Source: Rhizobium oryzihabitans
GTDB lineage: Bacteria; Pseudomonadota; Alphaproteobacteria; Rhizobiales; Rhizobiaceae
Direction: 5' to 3'
Assembly (NCBI RefSeq): GCF_010669145.1
Contig: NZ_CP048632.1
Span: 1-64,000 of the forward strand
Length of the DNA stretch: 64,000 nt
Shown: positions 44,711 to 62,469 of the stretch, one piece after another
Layout of the letters: each line of letters starts with the position of its first letter
Position numbering within the stretch: the stretch's first letter is position 1
Program-made: the position numbers and the translations under genes
Notes under the pieces: generated by a model
Databases searched by the model: none
Seen by the model: the letters and a program-made list of their open reading frames with translations, nothing else
Told to the model about the DNA's origin: nothing

Positions 44711-45343
44711 TCAGCCGAAGTAGGGCGTGATGTAGGGCCAGACCTCGATCACGCCGTGGTAAAGCATGTTGAGCGCCACATAGATGATGACCATCAGGCC
44801 GAGATAGGAAATCCAGCGGTAGCGGTGCAGCAGCTTGGCGACGAAGTTGGCGGCAAGACCCATGAGCGCGATCGAAACGACGAGGCCGATGATGAGCACC
44901 GTCACATGTTCCTGCGCGGCGCCAGCTACGGCAAGGACGTTGTCCAGCGACATGGAGACGTCGGCGATGACGATCTGGGTTGCGGCCTGGAAGAAAGTCT
45001 TGTGACCCTTTGTCAGATCGGCCTCGTCGTCCGTCACCTCGTCTTCGATGGAACCTGCGGCCTCGCGCAGTTCTGACCACATTTTCCAGCAGACCCAGGC
45101 CAGCAGCAGGCCGCCGAAAAGTTGCAGGCCGACGATGGACAGAAGCTGTACGGTGACGGCGGCAAAGCCGATGCGCAGAACCGTGGCGGCGATGATGCCG
45201 ACCAGGATCGCCTTGCGGCGAAGATGCGCGGGAAGGCCGGCGGCGGCAAGGCCGATGACAATGGCATTGTCGCCCGCCAGAACGAGATCGATCGCAATGA
45301 CCTGTAAGAATGCCGTAAAACCGGCGGCTGTGAAGATTTCCAT
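44711..45343 (-). CDS. TerC-family membrane transporter
   Basis: The 210-residue protein has seven membrane helices. It keeps the family's acidic motifs in the membrane, IDLVLAGDNAIVIGLA near the start and DVSMSLDNVLAVAGAA in the fourth or fifth helix, likely metal sites. TerC/YkoY/Alx relatives export manganese or load metals to exoenzymes. I use ATG 45343, where the membrane segment begins. The 430-base region upstream is shared with tuf. Confidence 0.85.
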   Translation of the reverse strand: MEIFTAAGFTAFLQVIAIDLVLAGDNAIVIGLAAAGLPAHLRRKAILVGIIAATVLRIGFAAVTVQLLSIVGLQLFGGLLLAWVCWKMWSELREAAGSIEDEVTDDEADLTKGHKTFFQAATQIVIADVSMSLDNVLAVAGAAQEHVTVLIIGLVVSIALMGLAANFVAKLLHRYRWISYLGLMVIIYVALNMLYHGVIEVWPYITPYFG

Positions 45344-45771
45344 GGGATGGTCCTGAAACGGATGGAAGGTCGCGCGGGAGAACGCGGCTGATCGAGATGT
45401 GGCATGGGTGCGCACCCGGCGCATCGTTCCGCTCGCCCGTCTCCCCCCGGCGATGACGTTTCCTTAAGCCATGATGACGGTCGAGGTAAAGAAGTTGTGA
45501 TGAAGAAAAAGCTTGTTTAGCAATTCGATTGTGCGAAGAGGAGCGTCTGCGGGTTCCCGCCCGCTCATTCCCTCCGCTCCTGTTGCGGCAAGGTTGAAGC
45601 GGCTTTGAATATCGCAAAGCGAACACCATATAGGCGCCTTGAGGCACGCGATCAGCGTGTGCGAACGCGCTTTAACAATTAAGTCTTGCGCATTCGCTTA
45701 CAAAGCCTTAAACGGCGACACCAAACCGGTTCGCCGGGGAAACTACTTCACGTTCACAGGAAGCAATTCAC
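45344..45771. other. Divergent control region of terC and tuf
   Basis: No gene is seen. Toward terC there is GGGTGCGCACCC, a perfect hairpin at about 45408-45419, in the likely leader. Toward tuf there is an A/T-rich stretch (about 45670-45715), with TTGCGC at 45686-45691 as a possible -35 and TTAAAC about 17 bases later. A GGAAGC site precedes ATG 45772. Promoters are inferred, not certain. Confidence 0.4.
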
Positions 45772-46947
45772 ATGGCAAAGAGCAAGTTTGAGCGCAATAA
45801 GCCGCACGTCAACATTGGCACGATCGGTCACGTTGACCATGGCAAGACGTCGCTGACCGCCGCGATCACGAAGTTCTTCGGCGAGTTCAAGGCGTATGAC
45901 CAGATCGACGCCGCGCCTGAAGAAAAGGCACGTGGTATCACGATTTCGACGGCCCACGTTGAGTATGAGACGCCGAACCGTCACTACGCGCACGTTGACT
46001 GCCCCGGCCACGCCGACTACGTGAAGAACATGATCACCGGTGCTGCCCAGATGGACGGCGCGATCCTGGTTTGCTCGGCTGCCGACGGCCCGATGCCGCA
46101 GACCCGCGAGCACATCCTGCTTGCCCGTCAGGTTGGCGTTCCGGCAATCGTCGTGTTCCTCAACAAGGTCGACCAGGTTGACGACGCCGAGCTTCTCGAG
46201 CTCGTTGAACTGGAAGTTCGCGAACTTCTGTCGTCCTACGACTTCCCGGGCGACGATATCCCGATCATCAAGGGTTCGGCACTTGCCGCTCTTGAAGACA
46301 GCGACAAGAAGATCGGTGAAGACGCGATCCGCGAGCTGATGGCCGCTGTTGACGCCTACATCCCGACGCCTGAGCGTCCGATCGACCAGCCGTTCCTGAT
46401 GCCGATCGAAGACGTGTTCTCGATCTCTGGCCGTGGTACGGTTGTGACGGGTCGCGTTGAGCGCGGTATCGTCAAGGTTGGTGAGGAAGTCGAGATCGTC
46501 GGCATTCGTCCGACCTCGAAGACGACGGTTACCGGCGTTGAAATGTTCCGCAAGCTGCTCGATCAGGGCCAGGCCGGCGACAACATCGGTGCGCTGGTTC
46601 GCGGCGTTACCCGTGACGGCGTTGAGCGTGGTCAGATCCTGTGCAAGCCGGGTTCGGTCAAGCCGCACAAGAAGTTCATGGCAGAAGCCTACATCCTGAC
46701 GAAGGAAGAAGGCGGCCGTCATACGCCGTTCTTCACGAACTACCGTCCGCAGTTCTACTTCCGTACGACGGACGTGACCGGTATCGTTTCGCTTCCTGAA
46801 GGCACGGAAATGGTTATGCCTGGCGACAACGTGACCGTTGAAGTCGAACTGATCGTTCCGATCGCGATGGAAGAAAAGCTGCGCTTCGCTATCCGCGAAG
46901 GCGGCCGTACCGTCGGCGCCGGCATCGTGGCTTCGATCGTCGAGTAA
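45772..46947 (+). CDS. tuf: Elongation factor Tu
   Basis: The 391-residue protein has all G motifs: GHVDHGKT (residues 19-26), RGITIS in switch [17 protein letters not shown], and NKVD. Domains 2 and 3 follow, ending in [14 protein letters not shown]. It brings aminoacyl-tRNA to the ribosome. Rhizobiaceae often hold two tuf copies; this one precedes tRNA-Trp and secE, and another is expected after fusA beyond the window. A strong terminator follows, so it is its own transcript. Confidence 0.97.
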   Translation: MAKSKFERNKPHVNIGTIGHVDHGKTSLTAAITKFFGEFKAYDQIDAAPEEKARGITISTAHVEYETPNRHYAHVDCPGHADYVKNMITGAAQMDGAILVCSAADGPMPQTREHILLARQVGVPAIVVFLNKVDQVDDAELLELVELEVRELLSSYDFPGDDIPIIKGSALAALEDSDKKIGEDAIRELMAAVDAYIPTPERPIDQPFLMPIEDVFSISGRGTVVTGRVERGIVKVGEEVEIVGIRPTSKTTVTGVEMFRKLLDQGQAGDNIGALVRGVTRDGVERGQILCKPGSVKPHKKFMAEAYILTKEEGGRHTPFFTNYRPQFYFRTTDVTGIVSLPEGTEMVMPGDNVTVEVELIVPIAMEEKLRFAIREGGRTVGAGIVASIVE

Positions 46948-46972
46948 TATTCAAACCCGCAAGGGCTTGAAG

Positions 46973-47006
46973 AAAACCCCGCTGGAGACAGCGGGGTTTT
47001 TGCTTT
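46973..47006 (+). terminator. Rho-independent terminator of tuf
   Basis: AAAACCCCGCTG (46973-46984) and CAGCGGGGTTTT (46989-47000) form a twelve-base stem around GAGA, followed by T and TGCTTT. It is 26 bases past the tuf stop. Confidence 0.9.
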
Positions 47007-47100
47007 GTACGGTGCTGGGAATTTAACGCGCTCCCAGATTCAACAATATTGTCGCCCCTCTCAACCTATGAGATAGATATTCAACGCTGGGGGGTGCGGC

Positions 47101-47940
47101 ATGTTTTTAAAATATACTTTGATACTGCTGAAATCTTTTACGCTTCTGGTCGTCGCTGTTGTCGGACTATGGTTCGTGTTGCTCACGGTTTACGTGGTCG
47201 CGCCGACTGAGCTCACAGATTCGGCTTCCGAGGAATTCACCTACGGCCTGGAATCCGCCTACAGCCCCGTGACAAAGTTTTTCAAGCGGGTGGCTCGTAG
47301 CGACAGGGCACCGTTCGAGCTGGCTTTCGGATTTGATCCCCGGTGGGCAGGCAGCGATTCGGATATCACATTGTGGCTTGGCCGTTGCGCGGGTAGTTAT
47401 CCGGACGTCAGTACGGCTGCGAAATTCGTTTCCGGCTTCACGGCGTTGCAGGATCGTATCCCACGAGAGCGAAATCTAGCGAAATATGAAATGCAGAGAC
47501 TGCAGGAGAGATCCAGAAACTTCTCCATCACTATCATTTGCCTTGGTATGCTGACGACGATATTTGCAGGCCTGAATTCATCGGAGTATTCGCAAGCGGG
47601 CAGGCGCTTTGGCTCCCATATAAAAGTTCTCGCCATTGTTTTTCCCGCAACCGTTACGGCCGTCACGGCCTTGTCGTCCCTTCTTGCGGGGCAGGATCAG
47701 ATTGCCAAACAGGCACAAATCCACTTTGGGCTTATAACGTTGAGTTCGGAAATCTCATCGCAGGTTTTAACGATGAATTGCCCGTCCACCGGTACCGAAG
47801 CCGCTCCGCTGCTTGCGACGCTGGGTGATTGGAGCAGACGGTTCAGCGATATCGTTGCAAGCGCGAACAGGCCGGGGCCAGAGCAGCAGCCTAAACATGC
47901 CACCAGCGCCGATGTTGCCTCGGAAGAAGCAGGTAGATAG
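47101..47940 (+). CDS. Three-helix membrane protein, possibly SLATT-like
   Basis: The 279-residue product has an N-terminal membrane helix (LVVAVVGLWFVLLTVYVVA) and a periplasmic or soluble segment to about 135. A helical hairpin follows: MQRLQERSRNFSITIICLGM, then a short loop and VLAIVFPATVTAVTALSSLL. Then comes a long helix with GQDQIAKQAQIHFGLITLSS. Coiled helix, two membrane helices and a following helix resemble SLATT-type membrane effectors, but I cannot confirm the family. GGGGGG precedes ATG 47101. It sits alone between the tuf terminator and tRNA-Trp, in a gap that is usually empty, and no partner enzyme is beside it. Confidence 0.6.
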   Translation: MFLKYTLILLKSFTLLVVAVVGLWFVLLTVYVVAPTELTDSASEEFTYGLESAYSPVTKFFKRVARSDRAPFELAFGFDPRWAGSDSDITLWLGRCAGSYPDVSTAAKFVSGFTALQDRIPRERNLAKYEMQRLQERSRNFSITIICLGMLTTIFAGLNSSEYSQAGRRFGSHIKVLAIVFPATVTAVTALSSLLAGQDQIAKQAQIHFGLITLSSEISSQVLTMNCPSTGTEAAPLLATLGDWSRRFSDIVASANRPGPEQQPKHATSADVASEEAGR

Positions 47941-48111
47941 ATGGCGCGATTTATCCTCCACAGGGCGCAGGAACTCACGCTGACCTTTGTTGTGCAATTC
48001 GCTGGATGATGTGTGAAAAAACAAAAAACACACTTGCCATTCTTTTCCCTGCACCTTAAAGGAGCGCATACCGAATTGACCAGGCGATTTTCGCGGTCAG
48101 TTTTGGTCTGA

Positions 48112-48187
48112 AGGGGTATAGCTCAGCTGGTAGAGCGGCGGTCTCCAAAACCGCAGGTCGGGGGTTCGAGCCCCTCTGCCCCTGCCA
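48112..48187 (+). tRNA. trnW: tRNA-Trp (anticodon CCA)
   Basis: AGGGGTA and TGCCCCT form the acceptor stem; the anticodon loop is CTCCAAA. D-arm (GCTC-GAGC) and T-arm (GGGGG TTCGAGC CCCTC with one mismatch type) close well, and CCA is encoded at 48185-48187. A possible promoter lies upstream, TTGCCA (48034-48039) and TAAAGG (48057-48062). Its place before secE is conserved in many bacteria. Confidence 0.97.
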
Positions 48188-48373
48188 CTTTCCATTCGCA
48201 AGCGCGGGTCTTCGCTGCATGGCAGATGGGTGCCGGATTTCCGGCGAATTTCGCCGAATGTCGATTTCCTCTTGTTAAAAGGGGAATCGGTGTTTATGTA
48301 GGGTCAAAACAGACACGCGGTGCGTGGGGCTGATCAGTATCGGCTTTACGCGCCGTAATTGCGTGGGCAGTCA

Positions 48374-48574
48374 ATGGCATCCAAAACCAATCCGTTTACG
48401 TTTCTGCAGCAGGTTCGCGCCGAAGCGTCAAAGATCACTTGGCCATCGCGCCGCGAGACCATGATTTCGACGGCTATGGTGCTCGTGATGGTCATTTTTG
48501 CGGCTCTGTTCTTTTTTGCTGCTGACCAGCTCATCGGCTGGCTGCTCAGCCTCGTGCTGAACGTCGGTCGGTAA
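48374..48574 (+). CDS. secE: Preprotein translocase subunit SecE
   Basis: The 66-residue protein has the short form of SecE: an amphipathic part with FLQQVRAEASKITWPSRRET and one membrane helix (MVLVMVIFAALFFFAADQLI). It clamps SecY. ATG 48374 is used, since upstream residues in the longer frame are not conserved. nusG follows 21 bases later. Confidence 0.95.
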   Translation: MASKTNPFTFLQQVRAEASKITWPSRRETMISTAMVLVMVIFAALFFFAADQLIGWLLSLVLNVGR

Positions 48575-48595
48575 CGAATTGAACGGAGAATAAAA

Positions 48596-49126
48596 ATGGC
48601 AGCGCGTTGGTATATCGTTCACGCCTATTCGAATTTCGAAAAGAAGGTCGCCGAGTCGATCGAAGAAAAGGCCCGCCAGAAGGGCCTTGATCATCTTTTC
48701 GAGAAAATCCTCGTTCCGACCGAAAAGGTTGTCGAGGTGCGTCGCGGCCGCAAGGTCGACAGCGAGCGCAAGTTCTTTCCAGGTTACGTGCTGGTGCGCG
48801 CCAACCTGACGGATGAGGCCTATCACCTCATCAAGAACACGCCGAAGGTTACCGGTTTCCTCGGGTCGGACAATAAGCCTGTTCCGATTCCGGATTATGA
48901 AGCCGACCGTATCCTCGGTCAGGTTCAGGAAGGTGTCGAGCGTCCGAAGTCTTCGGTTTCGTTCGAGATCGGCGAGCAGGTTCGCGTTTCCGACGGTCCG
49001 TTCGCGTCGTTCAACGGCGTGGTTCAGGATGTCGACGAAGAGCGTTCGCGCCTGAAGGTGGAAGTTTCGATTTTCGGCCGCGCTACGCCGGTCGAGCTGG
49101 AATACAATCAGGTCGAGAAGGTCTGA
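48596..49126 (+). CDS. nusG: Transcription termination/antitermination factor NusG
   Basis: The 176-residue protein begins ARWYIVHAYSNFEKKVAESI, keeps FFPGYVLVRANLTDEAYHLI in the NGN domain, and ends with a KOW domain (IGEQVRVSDGPFASFNGVVQ). It binds RNA polymerase and links it to Rho or ribosomal S10. It sits in the secE-nusG pair. The rplK gene comes 146 bases later. Confidence 0.97.
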   Translation: MAARWYIVHAYSNFEKKVAESIEEKARQKGLDHLFEKILVPTEKVVEVRRGRKVDSERKFFPGYVLVRANLTDEAYHLIKNTPKVTGFLGSDNKPVPIPDYEADRILGQVQEGVERPKSSVSFEIGEQVRVSDGPFASFNGVVQDVDEERSRLKVEVSIFGRATPVELEYNQVEKV

Positions 49127-49272
49127 TTGGAGGGGTGAAACCCCAAGCCGCGTGGAAGGCAAACTGGCTCTCTAAGCCGGGGCAGGGCGCCGCACCACGC
49201 AACCGCAGCCGCCGGAGCGATCCGGCTAGAAGAGAAGCCGGGCAACCGGTTTGAATTGAAAGGCAGAGAGAT

Positions 49273-49704
49273 ATGGCTAAGAAAGTTGCAGGCCAGCTCA
49301 AGCTGCAGGTAAAGGCCGGGGCGGCCAATCCGTCCCCGCCGATCGGTCCTGCACTTGGTCAGCGTGGCATTAACATCATGGAATTCTGCAAGGCGTTCAA
49401 TGCCGCCACGCAGGAAATGGAAAAGGGTATGCCGATCCCGGTCGTCATCACCTATTACCAGGACAAGTCCTTCACCTTCGTCATGAAGCAGCCGCCGATG
49501 ACGTATTGGCTGAAGAAGGAAGCCAAGATCACCTCCGGTTCCAAGACGCCTGGCAAGGGCGCCAAGATCGGCTCCATCACCAAGGCTCAGGTCAAGACGA
49601 TCGCAGAAGCCAAGATGAAGGATCTGAACGCAGCCGACATCGAAGGCGCAATGGCAATGGTTGAGGGCTCCGCCCGCGCCATGGGCCTGGAAGTGGTAGG
49701 TTGA
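49273..49704 (+). CDS. rplK: 50S ribosomal protein L11
   Basis: The 143-residue protein has the N-terminal [20 protein letters not shown] segment with the proline helix bound by thiostrepton-type drugs, and an RNA-binding C-domain ([20 protein letters not shown] then [12 protein letters not shown]). It is part of the GTPase-associated centre. AGGCAGAGAG precedes the start. rplA follows two bases after its stop. Confidence 0.97.
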   Translation: MAKKVAGQLKLQVKAGAANPSPPIGPALGQRGINIMEFCKAFNAATQEMEKGMPIPVVITYYQDKSFTFVMKQPPMTYWLKKEAKITSGSKTPGKGAKIGSITKAQVKTIAEAKMKDLNAADIEGAMAMVEGSARAMGLEVVG

Positions 49705-49706
49705 TC

Positions 49707-50402
49707 ATGGCCAAGGTAGCAAAGCGCATTCAGAAGATCCGCGAAGGTGTGGATCCCAACAAGCTTTACGTTCTCACCGACGCCATTTCGATGGTCAAGG
49801 AACGTGCTGTCGCCAAGTTCGACGAAACCGTTGAAGTTTCGATGAACCTCGGCGTTGACCCGCGCCATGCGGACCAGATGGTTCGTGGCGTTGTCAACCT
49901 GCCGAACGGCACTGGCCGTGACGTTCGCGTCGCCGTTTTCGCCCGAGGTGCCAAGGCTGATGAAGCCACGGCTGCTGGCGCTGACGTTGTTGGTGCAGAA
50001 GAACTGGTTGAAATCGTTCAGGGCGGCAAGATCGACTTCGATCGTTGCATCGCGACCCCGGACATGATGCCGCTCGTCGGCCGTCTCGGCAAGGTACTCG
50101 GCCCGCGTGGCATGATGCCGAACCCGAAGGTCGGTACGGTGACGATGGATGTTGCCGGCGCCGTCAAGGCGTCCAAGGGCGGCGCTGTCGAATTCCGCGT
50201 CGAAAAGGCGGGTATCGTACACGCTGGCGTTGGCAAGGCTTCGTTCGACGCCAAGGCTCTTGAGGAAAACATCAAGGCTTTCGCCGATGCCGTCATCAAG
50301 GCAAAGCCGACCGGCGCCAAGGGCAACTATGTCAAGCGCGTCGCGATTTCCTCGACCATGGGTCCGGGCGTCAAGATCGACCCTTCGTCGGTTACGGCTT
50401 AA
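49707..50402 (+). CDS. rplA: 50S ribosomal protein L1
   Basis: The 231-residue protein begins [20 protein letters not shown] and keeps [20 protein letters not shown] and [23 protein letters not shown] 49707 is chosen over TTG 49701, which overlaps the L11 stop. L1 forms the mobile stalk at the E site and is a known translational repressor of its operon in bacteria. Confidence 0.97.
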   Translation: MAKVAKRIQKIREGVDPNKLYVLTDAISMVKERAVAKFDETVEVSMNLGVDPRHADQMVRGVVNLPNGTGRDVRVAVFARGAKADEATAAGADVVGAEELVEIVQGGKIDFDRCIATPDMMPLVGRLGKVLGPRGMMPNPKVGTVTMDVAGAVKASKGGAVEFRVEKAGIVHAGVGKASFDAKALEENIKAFADAVIKAKPTGAKGNYVKRVAISSTMGPGVKIDPSSVTA

Positions 50403-50758
50403 TCAATTCTCGCGTTTCCTTCGGGGAGCGTGACTAAAAGAATTTCCGGCTCTCAGGGAGCCGGAGATTTCCGGGGAAACCCGGAACTCCTGTCCGAGAT
50501 TGCAGGTGGCCACGTCTTTCGGGATTTGGCCTTAATCATTCAACCTGCATGAGACGGGTGAGGCTGGATTTGAGGCATCTTTCGATGCCTGACTGTCCGG
50601 TTCGAACCTGGTGTGCCTGTGCCTGAAGCCGTTTGCGGCGACAGAGCGGGGGACAGGATCCTCGAGCGTCGCTCGGGATCTTTGTAAAAAGGTCCCTTGG
50701 GGCAAAGGCAAACCCGACGGGTTCACACTTATGTGGCCCCGTCTACTGGAGACAGACA
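50403..50758 (+). promoter_or_regulatory. Leader region of rplJ-rplL (probable L10-binding leader)
   Basis: These 356 non-coding bases lie between rplA and rplJ, where bacteria carry an L10 leader. Hairpins can be drawn: ATTTCCGGGGAAACCCGGAA near 50467-50486, and GATCCTCGAGCGTCGCTCGGGATC at about 50657-50680. A G-rich AAGGTCCCTTGGGGCAAAGG segment (50690-50709) comes just before the coding region. This fits feedback by L10-L12. A separate promoter may be present. I see no gene here. Confidence 0.6.
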
Positions 50759-51277
50759 GTGGAAAGAGCGGAAAAACGCGAATTCGTCACGGAGCTGAAC
50801 GAAGTCTTCAAGGCTTCCGGTTCGGTTGTCGTGGCCCACTATGCTGGTGTCACCGTTGCGCAAATGAACGACTTCCGTTCGAAAATGCGCGCTGCCGGAG
50901 GCACCGTCAAGGTCGCGAAGAACCGCCTGGCCAAGATCGCTCTTCAGGGCACGGAGTCGGAAGGGATGACAGATCTCTTCAAGGGCCAGACGCTGATTGC
51001 ATACAGCGTCGACCCGATGATCGCTCCGAAAGTCGTCATGGATTTCGCCAAGACCAACGACAAGGTCGTTGTTCTCGGTGGCGCCATGGGTGCAACCACG
51101 CTCAACGCCGAAGCAGTCAAGTCGCTTGCGACCCTGCCTTCGCTGGACGAGCTGCGCGCAAAGCTGCTGGGCCTTCTCAATGCCCCGGCAACTCGCGTCG
51201 CTACGGTTGTCGCCGCACCTGCAAGCCAGCTGGCTCGGGTGTTCTCGGCTTACGCCAAGAAGGACGAAGCCGCTTAA
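50759..51277 (+). CDS. rplJ: 50S ribosomal protein L10
   Basis: The 172-residue protein starts at GTG 50759 with GGAG upstream, giving the normal rhizobial beginning [20 protein letters not shown]. It keeps [20 protein letters not shown] and [13 protein letters not shown], and a C-terminal helix that binds L12 dimers ([11 protein letters not shown]). Frames extended upstream run through the leader and are not coding. Confidence 0.95.
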   Translation: MERAEKREFVTELNEVFKASGSVVVAHYAGVTVAQMNDFRSKMRAAGGTVKVAKNRLAKIALQGTESEGMTDLFKGQTLIAYSVDPMIAPKVVMDFAKTNDKVVVLGGAMGATTLNAEAVKSLATLPSLDELRAKLLGLLNAPATRVATVVAAPASQLARVFSAYAKKDEAA

Positions 51278-51335
51278 GGCGGTTTTTCGCTGTAAATATT
51301 CAAACCGGTTCGAACCGAATTAAAGGAACTGAAAA

Positions 51336-51713
51336 ATGGCTGATCTCGCAAAGATCGTAGAAGACCTCTCCACCCTGACCGTTCTGGAAGCTGCAGAACT
51401 GTCGAAGCTTCTCGAAGAAAAGTGGGGCGTTTCCGCTGCTGCTCCGGTAGCAGTTGCTGCTGCTGGCGGCGCTGGCGTTGCTGCTGCTGTTGAAGAAGAA
51501 AAGACCGAATTCGACGTGATCCTCGTTGACGCTGGCGCCAACAAGATCAACGTCATCAAGGAAGTTCGCGCTATCACGGGCCTCGGCCTGAAGGAAGCAA
51601 AGGACCTCGTTGAAGGCGCTCCGAAGCCGGTCAAGGAAGCCGTTTCCAAGGCTGAAGCTGCCGACCTCAAGAAGAAGCTTGAGGACGCAGGCGCCAAGGT
51701 TGACGTTAAGTAA
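51336..51713 (+). CDS. rplL: 50S ribosomal protein L7/L12
   Basis: The 125-residue protein has the dimer domain ([20 protein letters not shown]), an Ala-rich hinge, and the factor-binding C-domain ([20 protein letters not shown], then [20 protein letters not shown]). It recruits translation factors to the ribosome. AAAGGA precedes ATG 51336. Confidence 0.97.
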   Translation: MADLAKIVEDLSTLTVLEAAELSKLLEEKWGVSAAAPVAVAAAGGAGVAAAVEEEKTEFDVILVDAGANKINVIKEVRAITGLGLKEAKDLVEGAPKPVKEAVSKAEAADLKKKLEDAGAKVDVK

Positions 51714-51730
51714 TCTTGCGATTGCTGGCG

Positions 51731-51754
51731 GGAAGGGGCTTCAGGCCCCTTTCC
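51731..51754 (+). terminator. Hairpin after rplL, possible attenuator
   Basis: GGAAGGGGC (51731-51739) and GCCCCTTTCC (51745-51754) pair with one wobble around TTCAG. There are T at some distance (TTTTTAAAAC) but not directly after the stem, so partial termination is more likely than full. It is 17 bases past the rplL stop. Confidence 0.5.
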
Positions 51755-51777
51755 GTCGTTATCGTTTTTAAAACTTA

Positions 51778-51813
51778 TTACCCAAAAGCCGCTTGAAAAT
51801 GGCTTTTGGGTAA
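51778..51813 (+). other. Perfect 13-bp inverted repeat between rplL and rpoB
   Basis: TTACCCAAAAGCC (51778-51790) and GGCTTTTGGGTAA (51801-51813) pair without mismatch around a ten-base loop. No T run follows. Its position equals that of the RNase III processing site between rplL and rpoB in E. coli, so a processing site is a good guess. Confidence 0.65.
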
Positions 51814-51975
51814 TGGGTTCTTCAAGAGAATGGTTCCGAACCGGCTCATCTAGGCAATCCGGCCTGATCGATCCGGGATGTGGAACGAGATTGATGATAC
51901 CCATTGCTTGACGGGATCGACTGGCCATCGGTTCCCGTCCGTTGCAGGCCCGGATGCAATTTTAAAGGAGCGACG

Positions 51976-56112
<4,137 letters not shown>

Positions 56113-56292
56113 AAATGAGAGAGGCGGGCGCCTTTTGGGCGCCTGCCGGCTCCCGCATCGGCCAGGTCGGTGTGGGACACTTTCGCCGCATTGTGCGGTT
56201 AAATCCGTATTTAAAGCTCTGGACGGTGACCCGGGAAGAAGCCGGTCCAGATGCAAACAGGGGCAGCAGCTAGCCTCTCAAGGAGACAAGGC

Positions 56293-60501
<4,209 letters not shown>

Positions 60502-60549
60502 GGTCAGGGCAGGGGCTTTACGAAGCCCCGCCGAAGTTCGGTAACGAAG

Positions 60550-60577
60550 ACGCCCGGAGTAATCCGGGCGTTTTTTT
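60550..60577 (+). terminator. Rho-independent terminator of the rpoBC operon
   Basis: ACGCCCGGA (60550-60558) and TCCGGGCGT (60563-60571) form a nine-base stem with a four-base loop, followed by six T and GTTTTT. It is 48 bases past the rpoC stop. Confidence 0.9.
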
Positions 60578-60632
60578 GTTTTTGGGCTGGGTGGAGCGTC
60601 AGATCTGTCCGCCTGTCAGCGAGCGCGTGTTT

Positions 60633-61745
60633 TCAGGCCTCACCGCCGATGGTGTAGCGCGTCAAGACGGAAAGCCGGCGAACGAGATCGGTCTGGCCCG
60701 TGCTCCCAGTCTTGGCATAGATAGACTTGGCGTTACTGCGGACGGTCTCATGGGAGATCTTCAATTGCTTCGCCACGGAAGGAAGCGAAAGTCCCTTCAT
60801 GATTTCCAGTGCCACGCGGGCCTCGCCCTTGGTGAGATCGTAGAGGCTCTTCAGGAGGGGCGTCGCGTCAGCAACCGTATCCGTGGGTTGCGATATCAGC
60901 ACGATGGCGGAACCGTTCGGCGACAGGTCAAGCGCATCCTTGCGAAGCGGTATGACGTGAAGGATGCAGGTTCTGTCTTCCGTCGGCAGCGGGAAGGAGC
61001 CGACGCTGTGTCCGGCGAGCGCCTTGTAGAGCAGCCGGTTCACTCTTTCGTCGGAGATCACAATCCTGTCGCGGGCCCGGGTGGAAATGCATTTCTGGAT
61101 CGTCTGGAACAGGGTGTTGGCGGAAAGAACGCGGCCGCTCGCCTGAAGTACTGCCGCCGGAGCGCCGATGGCGTTGAGGCCGAGCGTCATGGCGTCGGCT
61201 TTCTGGCGCTGCAAACCTGTTGCGAGGGTGAGGCTGCGGGCGATATGCGGCCTTAGCTGGCCGAGTGCGGCCATGGTTTCCGGCCCGATGACGCCGCTGT
61301 CGAGCTTGCGCTCAAAAATCACCGTCATTTCCGGGTGGTCGGGCGGCGCGACCTGCGTCGCCACCCCATATCCCAGCCCGCGCGGCATGAGAAAGTCGCG
61401 CACGATCGGTAAACCGGCCCATTCATCATGGGTGAAGACATCGAAATCATGCACGAAGGAAAATTGCCCCTCACGGATTGCACGGGTGAGGCGGTCGTTG
61501 CGATGATTCCAGCCGCCTTCCATGAAGGCCTGCATCAGCTCCTGAAAATTCGGCGTGAAGAGCCATGCTTCCTCCTCGCCCTTGCCCCAGGTGAGGGCGC
61601 CGCCCCAGAAATCGAGTCGCTGTCCAATTACGGCGATGACCTTCGCCCAACGGTCCGGGAAAAGCGCTGCCTCGTAAATGTCATCAAGAATGTCTGCCGA
61701 CGATATATTATTCAACCCGCCACCGAAATGCTGCGCCGGGACCAC
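60633..61745 (-). CDS. LuxR-type (GerE helix-turn-helix) regulator
   Basis: The 370-residue protein ends in a LuxR-type DNA-binding domain (about 300-365): LTKGEARVALEIMKGLSLPS, then VAKQLKISHETVRSNAKSIY and AKTGSTGQTDLVRRL. The N-terminal 280 residues look like a sensory or PAS-like region without a clear autoinducer pocket motif. It is read against rpoC. The ligand and targets are not known. Similar solitary regulators occur in Rhizobiaceae. Confidence 0.8.
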   Translation of the reverse strand: MVPAQHFGGGLNNISSADILDDIYEAALFPDRWAKVIAVIGQRLDFWGGALTWGKGEEEAWLFTPNFQELMQAFMEGGWNHRNDRLTRAIREGQFSFVHDFDVFTHDEWAGLPIVRDFLMPRGLGYGVATQVAPPDHPEMTVIFERKLDSGVIGPETMAALGQLRPHIARSLTLATGLQRQKADAMTLGLNAIGAPAAVLQASGRVLSANTLFQTIQKCISTRARDRIVISDERVNRLLYKALAGHSVGSFPLPTEDRTCILHVIPLRKDALDLSPNGSAIVLISQPTDTVADATPLLKSLYDLTKGEARVALEIMKGLSLPSVAKQLKISHETVRSNAKSIYAKTGSTGQTDLVRRLSVLTRYTIGGEA

Positions 61746-61814
61746 TTTAAGCTGATATTTTCGTGTTGTTCAATAGATGTGTCGAATAATACTATTGTAC
61801 TAAAAGTATATAAT

Positions 61815-62165
61815 CTATGAGTGACTTAATATATTGATCAGCTTTCCGAATGGATCGCGCACAAACAGGCGAAGGACACCCCATGGCTCCGTTATGGGGC
61901 CATATTCAATCGGCAGTCCCGCCTTCAGTATTCTGGCATGAACCTCGTCGAAATTGTCGACTTCGATGGAGAGGTCCGGAACGGCCGTGCCGGAGCCGCC
62001 TTCACTGGCAAAGCTGATCTGCGCCAAGGATTCGAGCGGACTTGCATAGGTCACGATCCAGCCATGATCCATCGCGACGGTCATGCCGAGAATATCGCGA
62101 TAAAAGACACCCGCCCTCGCAAGGTCGGGTGTCGCGATATTGGCGACGATGCGTCTGACCGTCAT
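61815..62165 (-). CDS. VOC/glyoxalase-fold protein
   Basis: The 116-residue protein has the VOC pattern: VRRIVANIATPDLARAGVFY, then RDILGMTVAMDHGWI, and a C-terminal LRLFVRDPFGKLINIL. Possible metal ligands at the usual positions are incomplete, so it may bind rather than convert its ligand, as in bleomycin-resistance-like proteins. I use ATG 62165. The small acidic gene upstream ends ten bases before. Confidence 0.75.
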   Translation of the reverse strand: MTVRRIVANIATPDLARAGVFYRDILGMTVAMDHGWIVTYASPLESLAQISFASEGGSGTAVPDLSIEVDNFDEVHARILKAGLPIEYGPITEPWGVLRLFVRDPFGKLINILSHS

Positions 62166-62175
62166 CTGGCGGGCC

Positions 62176-62469
62176 TCAGGCGAAGCGGATGATGGCGACT
62201 TCGCCTTCCAGTGCGCCCTGGTAGGCAGAAGCATGGGGCTCTTCATCCGGGACTTCGGTCAGCATGCCGATCTGGTCGAGGTCGGCTTCGATGAAACCTT
62301 CCTCGGAAAGCGCGTTCAGCGTTTCACGCACGGCGGTGTCGTCATCCGGCGCGCGCAGGATGACGTGGATGTCGATGCCCTCGGAATTGTCGTTCTCGTA
62401 AGCCTTGCCGATGACGATGAAGACCATCGGCTCGTCGCGTCCGTTGTCGTTGTCGGGGAGGGTGCTCAT
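62176..62469 (-). CDS. Small acidic protein conserved-looking in Rhizobiaceae, 97 residues
   Basis: The chain starts STLPDNDNGRDEPMVFIVIG, with KAYENDNSEGIDIHVILRAP and a C-terminal helix EEGFIEADLDQIGML. It is soluble and strongly acidic. The alternating strand/helix pattern suggests a small ferredoxin-like fold. Its start is divergent from the str-operon leader. No function known. Confidence 0.65.
   Translation of the reverse strand: MSTLPDNDNGRDEPMVFIVIGKAYENDNSEGIDIHVILRAPDDDTAVRETLNALSEEGFIEADLDQIGMLTEVPDEEPHASAYQGALEGEVAIIRFA

Noticed and set aside
45344..45470. Possible yybP-ykoY (manganese) riboswitch before terC
   Set aside because: A GGGGAG-like start, CATGCC and a hairpin are present, but the conserved junction bases do not line up; I could not fit the consensus.
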